Shown here: positions 1 through 5,389 of the stretch, piece by piece
Numbering within the stretch: position 1 is the stretch's first letter
Layout of the letters: each line of letters starts with the position of its first letter
Source: an uncultured Bacilli bacterium
Lineage (GTDB): Bacteria > Bacillota_I > Bacilli_A > RFN20 > CAG-826
Direction of reading: 5' to 3'
DNA: 9,291 nt
Assembly: GCA_944342125.1 (NCBI GenBank)
Contig: CALVMF010000045.1
Coordinates: 1-9,291, forward strand
Translations under genes and position numbers: made by a program
The notes under the pieces: model-generated
What the model was told of the DNA's origin: nothing
The model's database searches: none
The model's input: only the letters and a program-made list of their open reading frames with translations

Positions 1-1071
1 ATTGTTCGTGACTCTTTAGGTAGAAAAATGTCTAAATCATTAGGCAATGGAGTTGATCCAATTGATGTTATTAACGAATTTGGTGTTGATAGTTTAAGAT
101 ACTTTTTAGCTACAACAGCTTCTCCAGGTCAAGATATGCGTTATAGCGAAGAAAAGATTAAAGCTGCTAACGGATATTTAAACAAGATTTGGAATAGTGC
201 TCGCTATATTCTTATGAATATCCCAGAGAATTATAAATCACCTAAACTTGAGGATATTAATCTTAAGAAGCTTTCATTGGTTGATAAATACATTCTAACT
301 AAATTAGAAAACGTACTTAAAAAGATAACTAAATCAATGGATTCCTATGAATATGGCATCGCAAGCAATCTTTTATACAATTTTGTTTATGATGATTATT
401 GCTCTTTCTATCTAGAAATGACAAAAGTCACATTAAAAGATGAAGATTCATATAAAGAAGGAACGTTATTTACACTTTTATACACTTTAAAAGCAATTTT
501 AATGATGATTTATCCTTTCTCTCCATTTATTAGCGAAGAAATTTATCTCAATTTACCAGAGCATAAAGACTCAATTATGCTTGAATCGTATCCTGAATAC
601 GATAAAAAATTTGTTTTCACTAGCTCAATTAAAAAAGTTGATGCTTTAAAAGAAGCTATTGAAGCAATTAGACAATACAAAGTTAAAAATTCATTAGTTC
701 CTAATTATCAATTAGATATTTCCTTAAAATCTGACTTTAATTTTAACGAATTAAGCAAATATCTTGTCCGTTTTTCTTTTGCTAAATCATTTAATATAGT
801 AAAAGAAGATATAAAAGAAGCTACTAATATTATCTTAAAGAATATAACTTTATTTATTGAAGATAATGTCGATAAGGAAGAGCTAAGGAAAAAACTTGAA
901 AATGATCTGGATAAAATTAAAAACGAGATAAAAAGATCTGAAGGCTTGCTTAATAATCCTAACTTTGTAGCAAAGGCACCTAAACAAAAAATTGACTTAG
1001 AAAAAGAAAAATACGAGTCTTATAAGCGCCAATTTGAAGAAATTTCGGAAAAAATAAAAAAACTTTCCTAA
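1..1071 (+). CDS. valS: Valyl-tRNA synthetase, C-terminal part (5' end outside window)
   Basis: Class I aminoacyl-tRNA synthetase that charges tRNA-Val in the cytoplasm. The frame is open from base 1, so this is the last 356 residues of a protein usually near 880. The sequence RDSLGRKMSKSLGNGVDP at the left edge contains the KMSKS ATP-binding loop (window residues 9-13) and the GNGVDP context typical of ValRS. The helical anticodon-binding domain follows (about residues 95-240). The last 65 or so residues, rich in Lys and Glu with the block NNPNFVAKAP, are the ValRS C-terminal coiled-coil arm that contacts the tRNA. The HIGH motif and editing domain lie upstream. The gene ends in TAA. In Bacillus folC follows valS; here a small peptide gene follows after a 56-nt gap. 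The track-style ATG at 28 is internal (the Met of KMSKS), not the start. Confidence 0.97.
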   Translation: MVRDSLGRKMSKSLGNGVDPIDVINEFGVDSLRYFLATTASPGQDMRYSEEKIKAANGYLNKIWNSARYILMNIPENYKSPKLEDINLKKLSLVDKYILTKLENVLKKITKSMDSYEYGIASNLLYNFVYDDYCSFYLEMTKVTLKDEDSYKEGTLFTLLYTLKAILMMIYPFSPFISEEIYLNLPEHKDSIMLESYPEYDKKFVFTSSIKKVDALKEAIEAIRQYKVKNSLVPNYQLDISLKSDFNFNELSKYLVRFSFAKSFNIVKEDIKEATNIILKNITLFIEDNVDKEELRKKLENDLDKIKNEIKRSEGLLNNPNFVAKAPKQKIDLEKEKYESYKRQFEEISEKIKKLS

Positions 1072-1092
1072 ATTTTTAAAAAAATTGAAAGT

Positions 1093-1122
1093 AACCTCCT
1101 TCTAATATAGTGAAAGGAGGTT
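1093..1122 (+). promoter_or_regulatory. Perfect 9-bp hairpin sequestering the SD of the small peptide gene
   Basis: AACCTCCTT (1093-1101) pairs perfectly with AAGGAGGTT (1114-1122) around a 12-nt loop. The right arm contains the full SD GGAGG (1116-1120), 7 nt before the ATG at 1128. When folded, the ribosome-binding site would be hidden. The hairpin is followed by TTTT (1121-1124, partly in the stem), so it could also act as a weak terminator for valS. The left arm with its flank, ACCTCCTTCTAA, is nearly the anti-SD tail of Bacilli 16S rRNA (ACCTCCTTTCTAA, one T shorter). The pairing is read directly; the regulatory role is inference. Confidence 0.7.
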
Positions 1123-1127
1123 TTAAT

Positions 1128-1313
1128 ATGGTAGATAAGATTCCATTATCTAAGTCGGAACTTGAATCTATCCAGTGTGGTGAAGCAATTACCTTAGCTG
1201 CCGTTATGGCGGTAATGTGTATTGCAGTTGTTGCCGTCGCTATTTATAAATTATTTTATAGCGAAGATGGAACAATACAATTACCTGGCGGATATAAGTT
1301 CCAATGGAAGTAA
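1128..1313 (+). CDS. Small single-span membrane peptide with bacteriocin-like leader, unidentified
   Basis: I do not recognise this 61-residue protein as a named family. The start at ATG 1128 is chosen because AAAGGAGG ends 7 nt upstream; the earlier GTG at 1110 would lie in the SD hairpin. The N-terminus (MVDKIPLSKSELESIQCGEA) fits the LSxxELxxIxGG pattern of double-glycine leaders of class II bacteriocins and other ABC-exported peptides, with Cys replacing the first Gly (C17-G18). A strongly hydrophobic segment, about residues 21-43, follows and contains a second Cys (C31). A polar tail ends in LPGGYKFQWK. It could be an exported antimicrobial or signalling peptide, or simply a small membrane protein. 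No leader peptidase, ABC exporter or immunity gene is visible nearby; its neighbours are housekeeping genes. No clear terminator follows it. Confidence 0.72.
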   Translation: MVDKIPLSKSELESIQCGEAITLAAVMAVMCIAVVAVAIYKLFYSEDGTIQLPGGYKFQWK

Positions 1314-1345
1314 AGCTTATCCCGTCTACAATCACTAATTAATTC

Positions 1346-1373
1346 TTGATATTATTTTGAAAACTAGTATACT
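1346..1373 (+). promoter_or_regulatory. Probable sigma-A promoter of the rplU operon
   Basis: TTGATA (1346-1351) and TATACT (1368-1373) are separated by 16 nt and sit just upstream of the structured rplU leader. The predicted transcript start near 1380 coincides with the foot of the first leader hairpin, which supports the assignment. Both boxes are close to the sigma-70/A consensus. An interrupted palindrome overlaps the -35 region (1331-1350) but is probably chance in AT-rich DNA. Confidence 0.65.
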
Positions 1374-1377
1374 AATA

Positions 1378-1483
1378 GCGTTGTAACCGATTTTTTGGTA
1401 CAACCGCATTAAAAAGGTTCCTAAAATTCGTATGAATTACCTTAAGAGCGAGTAATTATTTAAAAAATTGGAGGCTTATATTG
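1378..1483 (+). ncRNA. Probable L21 leader (ribosomal protein autoregulatory 5' UTR)
   Basis: Two hairpins are visible upstream of rplU. The first pairs GCGTTGTAACC (1378-1388) with GGTACAACCGC (1397-1407), leaving one bulged base on each side. The second pairs AAGGT plus AATTC (1414-1418, 1425-1429) with GAATT plus ACCTT (1434-1443). A single-stranded AT-rich stretch and the SD follow. Bacilli carry a known L21 leader (Rfam L21_leader) at this position in front of rplU-ysxB-rpmA, thought to bind L21 and adjust the operon to ribosome demand. Position and two-stem form agree, but I have not matched the covariance model. Confidence 0.6.
1470..1474 (+). promoter_or_regulatory. Ribosome binding site of rplU
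   Basis: GGAGG lies 9 nt before the ATG at 1484 and 6 nt before a TTG at 1481 in the same frame. ATG is preferred because family members begin MYAII, so the TTG-initiated extra Met is probably not used. Confidence 0.75.
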
Positions 1484-1795
1484 ATGTACGCTATAATTTT
1501 AACTGGCGGTAAGCAACTTAAAGTAGAAGTTGGACAAAAGATTTTTGTTGAAAAACTTAACGTTGAAGCTGGAAGTGATTACACATTTAATGATGTTTTA
1601 ATGATTTCTGACAAAACTTTAGTTACTGGAAATCCAACAATCAAAGGTGCTACAGTTGTCGCTAAAGTTGAAAAGCAAGGTTTAGGTAAAAAGATCGACG
1701 TTTACAAATACAAGGCTAAAACAACCTACCGTAAACATATCGGACATAGACAACCATATACTTGCTTAACTGTTACAAGTATTAATTCAAAGTAA
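1484..1795 (+). CDS. rplU: Large ribosomal subunit protein bL21
   Basis: Ribosomal protein L21, a 103-residue 50S component that binds 23S rRNA. The start MYAIILTGGKQLKVEVGQ is the typical bL21 N-terminus (YAII.TGGKQ), followed by the beta-barrel fold. The C-terminal part carries the basic block YKYKAKTTYRKHIGHRQPYT, matching the family signature (K.K.NYRKK.GHRQ.YT) that contacts rRNA. Length is normal. It is the first gene of the rplU-prp-rpmA operon, with a structured leader and its own promoter upstream. Its TAA is followed directly by the ATG of prp, so the two genes abut with no gap and translation of prp is probably coupled to it. Confidence 0.98.
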   Translation: MYAIILTGGKQLKVEVGQKIFVEKLNVEAGSDYTFNDVLMISDKTLVTGNPTIKGATVVAKVEKQGLGKKIDVYKYKAKTTYRKHIGHRQPYTCLTVTSINSK

Positions 1796-2104
1796 ATGAT
1801 TAGAATTACTTATTTAGAAAAAGATAGTAAGATTATAAAAATTCACGCCGAAGGACATGCCTTATTTGCTCCTAAGGGAAAAGATATAGTTTGTTCGGCA
1901 GTAAGTGCGATATTAATTGGTGGCTCAAACGCCTTATCGAATTCAGAAAATTATGCTATTGATATAAATAGTGGTAATCTAACGATTGATACATTAACAA
2001 ATATTAATGAATTTGATTCAATTGTAATGAAAACTATGTTAATTCAATTAATGACTATCGAAGATTCTTATAAATCTTATATATCAGTTTCTAAGATTAA
2101 GTAG
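1796..2104 (+). CDS. prp: Prp, cysteine protease that processes ribosomal protein L27
   Basis: Prp (YsxB family) removes the N-terminal extension of L27 in Firmicutes and relatives. This 102-residue copy shows both catalytic parts: EGHALFA with His21 (H22 in S. aureus Prp) and DIVCSAVSA with the nucleophile Cys33 (C34 in S. aureus). The GHA and VCSAVS blocks are the family signatures. The ATG directly follows the rplU stop (TAAATG) and no SD is visible, so it is probably made by translational coupling or re-initiation. That would keep a protease scarce relative to the two ribosomal proteins around it. Its substrate, L27, is encoded 13 nt downstream. Ends in TAG. Confidence 0.95.
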   Translation: MIRITYLEKDSKIIKIHAEGHALFAPKGKDIVCSAVSAILIGGSNALSNSENYAIDINSGNLTIDTLTNINEFDSIVMKTMLIQLMTIEDSYKSYISVSKIK

Positions 2105-2117
2105 AAAGGATGGGCTT

Positions 2118-2156
2118 ATGATTTTAAAGTTTAAACTTGATTTACAATTATTCGCA
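2118..2156 (+). other. L27 propeptide with Prp cleavage site
   Basis: Codons 1-13 of rpmA encode an extension ending LDLQLFA, followed by SHKG. The Firmicute Prp site is usually written LxLQFFA before a small residue and K-K-G, so cleavage is predicted between Ala13 and Ser14. The only notable change is Leu for the first Phe of the FFA triplet. The site is read from the sequence; cleavage is inferred from the family. Confidence 0.85.
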
Positions 2157-2411
2157 TCCCATAAAGGTGTCGGTAGTACTAAAAACGGTAGAGATTCTGC
2201 TGGTCGTAGACTTGGTGCCAAATTGAGCGATGGACAATTTTGTAAAGCAGGAATGATTATTTATAGACAACGCGGAACAAGAATCTACCCTGGTGTTAAC
2301 ACCAAGTTAGGTAGAGATGATACTCTTTTTGCGACAAAAACTGGTATCGTTAAATACGAAAGAGTTGGCAAAAATAGAAAACGCGTAAGCGTCTATGAAA
2401 TTGCTGCTTAA
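2118..2411 (+). CDS. rpmA: Large ribosomal subunit protein bL27, precursor with cleavable extension
   Basis: Ribosomal protein L27 of the 50S subunit; its mature N-terminus reaches toward the peptidyl transferase centre. The 97-residue precursor has a 13-residue extension, MILKFKLDLQLFA, followed by SHKGVGSTKNGRDS, the standard bL27 start. Family blocks GRRLG, DGQF, AG.I..RQRGT, PG.N and DDTLFA are present. The start at ATG 2118 has the SD AAAGGA 7 nt upstream. An ATG at 2110 is out of frame. The gene follows prp, whose product should cleave after Ala13. A strong intrinsic terminator follows 15 nt after the stop codon. Confidence 0.97.
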   Translation: MILKFKLDLQLFASHKGVGSTKNGRDSAGRRLGAKLSDGQFCKAGMIIYRQRGTRIYPGVNTKLGRDDTLFATKTGIVKYERVGKNRKRVSVYEIAA

Positions 2412-2425
2412 TTAACAACAAAATT

Positions 2426-2461
2426 AAATCATCTGCTCAATTGGGCAGGTGATTTTCATTT
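2426..2461 (+). terminator. Intrinsic terminator after rpmA
   Basis: The arm 2426-2438 pairs with 2443-2455 over 13 pairs, two of them G-U, around an AATT loop. The 3' side runs into a T-rich tail (TTTTCATTT). It separates the ribosomal-protein genes from obgE. Since no convincing promoter is visible between it and obgE, partial read-through may feed obgE, so it may act as an attenuator. Confidence 0.78.
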
Positions 2462-2477
2462 AAAGAGACAATATTTT

Positions 2478-3737
2478 ATGTTTATTGATAGAGCGATTAT
2501 TGAAGTAAGAAGTGGAAAAGGTGGCAATGGAAGAATTGCTTTTAGAAGAGAAAGAGGAGTTCCAAAAGGTGGTCCTGCCGGTGGAAATGGTGGAAGAGGT
2601 GGCTCCGTTTATTTAAGATGCTCTAAAAGCACTGGTACACTTGTCAATTATCGTCATTCAAGGGTATTTATTGCCGATGATGGTGAAAATGGTGATATTA
2701 AAAATCAATATGGTCACGCAGCGGATGATATTTATATCGATTTACCAATTGGTACTGTTGTCTTTTTAGAAGAAAATCACAAATATGTCTGCGATTTTAC
2801 GCAAGATGGACAAACCTATCTTATTTGTAAAGGCGGAAGAGGCGGAAGAGGTAACTCAGCTTTTAAAAGTTCACGAAATAAATGTCCAAAAATAGCTGAA
2901 AACGGACTCCCAGGTGAAAGAAAACGCTTAATATTAGAGCTTAAACTTTTGGCTGATGTTGGCGTAATTGGTCTTCCAAATGCAGGTAAAAGTACCTTTA
3001 TATCTTGCGTTACTAATTGTAAGGCGGAGATTGGTGATTATCCTTTTACAACGATTGTTCCTAATTTAGGAGTAGCAAAAATCGGAGAGGATAGTTTTGT
3101 AATAGCTGATATGCCTGGGTTAATCAAGGGAGCAAGTCAAGGAAAAGGACTTGGTTTAATGTTTTTAAGGCATATTGAAAGATGCCGCGTCTTGGTACAT
3201 ATGGTTGATATGAGTCGCGAAGATCCATATCAAGATTATTTAGATATTAAAGATGAATTAAAAAAATATGGAATGCATCTTTTGGATAGGCCGGAGATTA
3301 TAGTGGCTTCGAAGATGGATGAAGATGGAACGCTTGAAAAATTAAATAGATTTAAAAAGCAAGTTAAAAAAGATGTTATTCCTATTTCTTGCATCGCAGA
3401 AGAAAACTTAGATAAGGTTTTATATAAATGCGTTGAGCTTCTAAAAGATGCGCCAACTTGGTCAGTTTATAGCGAAGAAGACAAAGAACAAGTCTTTAAC
3501 CTTGATGAAACTAACGAAATTTTTGAAATTATTAAGAAAAAAGAAGGTTATTATGAAATTGTAGGCGAAAGAGTAATTAGAACTTACAATTTAATTAACA
3601 TCTCGACTGACGAAGGAATGTTAAGACTTTTAACCTATTTAAATAAGATTGGAATCGACAAAAAATTACATGAATTAGGTGCTCAAAACGGTGATATAGT
3701 AAAACTTGCCGATTTTGAATTTGAGTACTACGAATAA
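2478..3737 (+). CDS. obgE: Obg GTPase, ribosome assembly and stress
   Basis: Obg (CgtA) is an essential GTPase that binds the 50S subunit and links ribosome maturation to growth state. The 419-residue length is typical. The N-terminal glycine-rich Obg fold (about 1-158) has the repeated GG-rich loops (GKGGNG, GGPAGGNGGRGG, GGRGGRGN). The G domain carries G1 GLPNAGKS (165-172), the switch I Thr at FTT (190-192), G3 DMPGL (211-215), G4 as SKMD (278-281, canonical NKxD) and G5 SCIA (304-307). The C-terminal OCT domain is about 345-419. Only a weak purine-rich RBS (AAAGAG, 2462-2467) precedes the ATG. The gene lies between the rpmA terminator and ruvA, in the conserved Bacilli order rplU-ysxB-rpmA-obg. 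Confidence 0.97.
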   Translation: MFIDRAIIEVRSGKGGNGRIAFRRERGVPKGGPAGGNGGRGGSVYLRCSKSTGTLVNYRHSRVFIADDGENGDIKNQYGHAADDIYIDLPIGTVVFLEENHKYVCDFTQDGQTYLICKGGRGGRGNSAFKSSRNKCPKIAENGLPGERKRLILELKLLADVGVIGLPNAGKSTFISCVTNCKAEIGDYPFTTIVPNLGVAKIGEDSFVIADMPGLIKGASQGKGLGLMFLRHIERCRVLVHMVDMSREDPYQDYLDIKDELKKYGMHLLDRPEIIVASKMDEDGTLEKLNRFKKQVKKDVIPISCIAEENLDKVLYKCVELLKDAPTWSVYSEEDKEQVFNLDETNEIFEIIKKKEGYYEIVGERVIRTYNLINISTDEGMLRLLTYLNKIGIDKKLHELGAQNGDIVKLADFEFEYYE

Positions 3738-3745
3738 TATCTCCG

Positions 3746-3751
3746 TATAAT
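3746..3751 (+). promoter_or_regulatory. Consensus -10 element just before ruvA
   Basis: TATAAT is a perfect -10 box, six nucleotides before the TTG start of ruvA. A transcript would begin about at the start codon, so it would be leaderless. The best -35 is TTGAGT at 3721-3726 with a long 19-nt spacer, inside the end of obgE. In AT-rich DNA this may be chance. Confidence 0.3.
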
Positions 3752-3757
3752 TTTAAT

Positions 3758-4315
3758 TTGTTTGATTATTTAATAGGCACAGTTATCGATAGTGAAAGCA
3801 ATACTATCTCTTTACTGACAGATTTTAAAATTGCGTTTTTAATTAATGTTATCGATAATTCATTTTTTAAGGTAAATGAAGTAGTAAAAATTTACACTCA
3901 TCTTTTTAAGGGTGAAGAAAATATAGCGCTTTATGGTTTTAATAATAAAGTAGACCGTTTTCTATTTTCTGAATTAATAAAAATAAATGGTATCGGACCA
4001 AAAACAGCAATTAATATACTTAAAAAAGCTACAAGTCATGGTCTTATTACTCTTATAAAAAACAAAGATTTAAATGGACTTCAAAAAATAGGTTCGATTG
4101 GTGCAAAAGCGGATCGAATATATTATGAACTCAAAAATAAAGTCGTAAATTTAGAAGGATATAACTACAATTATCCTGATGTTTTTGATGCGCTCATTAA
4201 TCTAGGATATAAAGCTCAAGAAATTTTCCCTATTTTAAATAGTTTAGAAGGAAATCTAGATAGCAGTAGCGCATTAAAAGAAGTGATAGTGAGGTTAAAA
4301 GATAATGAACAATGA
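3758..4315 (+). CDS. ruvA: Holliday junction branch migration subunit RuvA
   Basis: RuvA binds four-way DNA junctions and loads the RuvB motor on them during recombinational repair. The 185-residue protein has the N-terminal OB fold (about 1-62), opening MFDYLIGTV and ending in the GEENIALYGF block whose Glu53-Glu54 correspond to the acidic pin of E. coli RuvA. Two helix-hairpin-helix motifs follow (INGIGPKTA, 76-84, and IGSIGAKADR, 111-120), and the short RuvB-binding domain III is at the C-terminus (about 138-182). The start is TTG at 3758, chosen because homologues begin M-[FY]-[DE]-Y; no in-frame ATG or SD lies upstream. It begins 20 nt after obgE, ends in TGA, and overlaps ruvB by 11 nt. 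Confidence 0.93.
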   Translation: MFDYLIGTVIDSESNTISLLTDFKIAFLINVIDNSFFKVNEVVKIYTHLFKGEENIALYGFNNKVDRFLFSELIKINGIGPKTAINILKKATSHGLITLIKNKDLNGLQKIGSIGAKADRIYYELKNKVVNLEGYNYNYPDVFDALINLGYKAQEIFPILNSLEGNLDSSSALKEVIVRLKDNEQ

Positions 4316-5270
4316 ACTTTTATCAAAAGTAAGACCGAAGTCTTTTAATGAGTTTTTTGGGCAAAAGCAGATTGTTGATGAGCTCAAAGTATATGTTTAT
4401 AGTGCAAACAAGCAAAATAAATGTTTAGATCATATTCTTCTTGTTGGTCCAAGTGGAATGGGTAAAACCAGTTTAAGCTATGTTATTTCTGAAGAGATGA
4501 AGTCAAAAATTAGAGTAATAAATGCACCAATGATTGAATCTGTTCAAGATTTAATAGAAATATTAGCTTCAATTAAAGAAAATGAAATCTTTTTTATCGA
4601 TGAAATACATCGCTTGGATAAAAAAATAGAAGAAATTTTGTATTCTGTAATGGATGATTTTATCATCAATATCAACTATAAAAGTTCAGAAAAAACTAAA
4701 GTAATTAGTGTCAAATTACCTCACTTTACCCTTATTGGAGCAACAACTTTAGATGGATATATTTCCGTGCCTTTAAGAGATCGCTTTGTAATTAAGTTTC
4801 ACTTTGAAAATTATAGTTTGGATGATTTAAACAATATTGCTCTTTTAAATGCACCTAAATTTGATGTAAATTTTGAGTCTAAAGAAGTTTCATTCGAATT
4901 TATAAAACGAGTCAAAAACAATCCAAGAATTTTGAATAATCTATTAAAAAGATTATCAGATTATATGCTATATTTTGAAAAAAAATCCGCAAATCTAGAC
5001 TTTTTATTAGAATTTTTTAAGTTTGTTAAAATAGATTCTTATGGACTGACAAACTTTGATCGCAAGATAATAAAAATACTTTATGAGGTCTTTTTAAGCG
5101 AACCAGTCAGTCTTGAATCTTTAGCAAGTGTACTTAATGAAAACGTAGTAAACATTAGAGAAAACTATGAACCTTACCTCGTTAATATTGGTTTTATTCA
5201 GCGAACAAGAAGGGGGAGAATGTTAACGAAAAAAGGTCAAGAATTTTATTATAAAAATATCCGAGATTAA
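4305..5270 (+). CDS. ruvB: Holliday junction branch migration ATPase RuvB
   Basis: RuvB is the hexameric AAA+ motor that pulls DNA through the RuvA-bound junction. The 321-residue protein shows RPKSFNEFFGQ near the N-terminus, Walker A GPSGMGKT (48-55), Walker B FFIDEIHRL (96-104), sensor 1 GATT (145-148), the PLRDRF block (156-161) with the arginine-finger region, sensor 2 NPRI (206-209), and a C-terminal winged helix (about 240-321) ending GFIQRTRRGRMLT. Two common features differ: Walker A usually reads GPPGLGKT, and GATT is normally followed by Arg but here by Leu149. The ATG at 4305 has GAGG 10 nt upstream and overlaps the end of ruvA, so translation is probably coupled. No convincing terminator follows. 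Confidence 0.96.
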   Translation: MNNELLSKVRPKSFNEFFGQKQIVDELKVYVYSANKQNKCLDHILLVGPSGMGKTSLSYVISEEMKSKIRVINAPMIESVQDLIEILASIKENEIFFIDEIHRLDKKIEEILYSVMDDFIININYKSSEKTKVISVKLPHFTLIGATTLDGYISVPLRDRFVIKFHFENYSLDDLNNIALLNAPKFDVNFESKEVSFEFIKRVKNNPRILNNLLKRLSDYMLYFEKKSANLDFLLEFFKFVKIDSYGLTNFDRKIIKILYEVFLSEPVSLESLASVLNENVVNIRENYEPYLVNIGFIQRTRRGRMLTKKGQEFYYKNIRD

Positions 5271-5316
5271 GCCAAAAATTGATTATTTTATCCAGAAAAA
5301 TTCGCTTAAAAACTTT

Positions 5317-5345
5317 TTGTCTTTTATAGGCTTATGTAGTAATAT
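5317..5345 (+). promoter_or_regulatory. Possible promoter of secDF
   Basis: TTGTCT (5317-5322) and TAATAT (5340-5345) are separated by exactly 17 nt, each matching four of six sigma-A consensus positions. This lies in the 119-nt gap between ruvB and secDF, where a promoter would be expected. The start would fall near 5352, giving a leader of about 38 nt. Support is positional and moderate only. Confidence 0.4.
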
Positions 5346-5349
5346 TATC

Positions 5350-5379
5350 AAGTACTTTATAAATTTTATTTATAAACTT
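5350..5379 (+). promoter_or_regulatory. AT-only hairpin in the secDF leader
   Basis: The self-complementary TTTATAAA occurs twice (5356-5363 and 5369-5376) with a 5-nt spacer, so the two copies can pair over 8 bp. AAG and CTT flank it for three further pairs across a 3-nt bulge. It ends just before the GAGG ribosome binding site (5380-5383). The stem has no GC in its main part and is weak, so it could be chance. Confidence 0.3.
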
Positions 5380-5383
5380 GAGG
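5380..5383 (+). promoter_or_regulatory. Ribosome binding site deciding the secDF start
   Basis: GAGG is 6 nt before the ATG at 5390. The TTG at 5378 in the same frame contains part of this site and cannot be served by it, so ATG 5390 is the start. Confidence 0.75.
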
Positions 5384-5389
5384 TATGTT

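Noticed and set aside
1110..1127. Alternative GTG start of the small peptide gene
   Set aside because: The extra codons would be the SD hairpin itself (KGGF encoded by AAAGGAGGTTTT). The ATG at 1128 has ideal spacing from GGAGG.
1331..1350. Interrupted palindrome ATCA-AATTAATT-TGAT overlapping the -35 box
   Set aside because: It could be an operator, but it is short, imperfect and made mainly of AT. There is no regulator or second copy to support it.
5269..5333. Possible terminator after ruvB (AAGCC with GGCTT)
   Set aside because: Only 5 pairs separated by more than 50 nt, with no compact stem followed by a T run.
5378..5389. Alternative TTG start for secDF
   Set aside because: It overlaps the GAGG that serves the ATG at 5390, and SecDF proteins commonly begin with a short basic segment before the first span, as in MKR.
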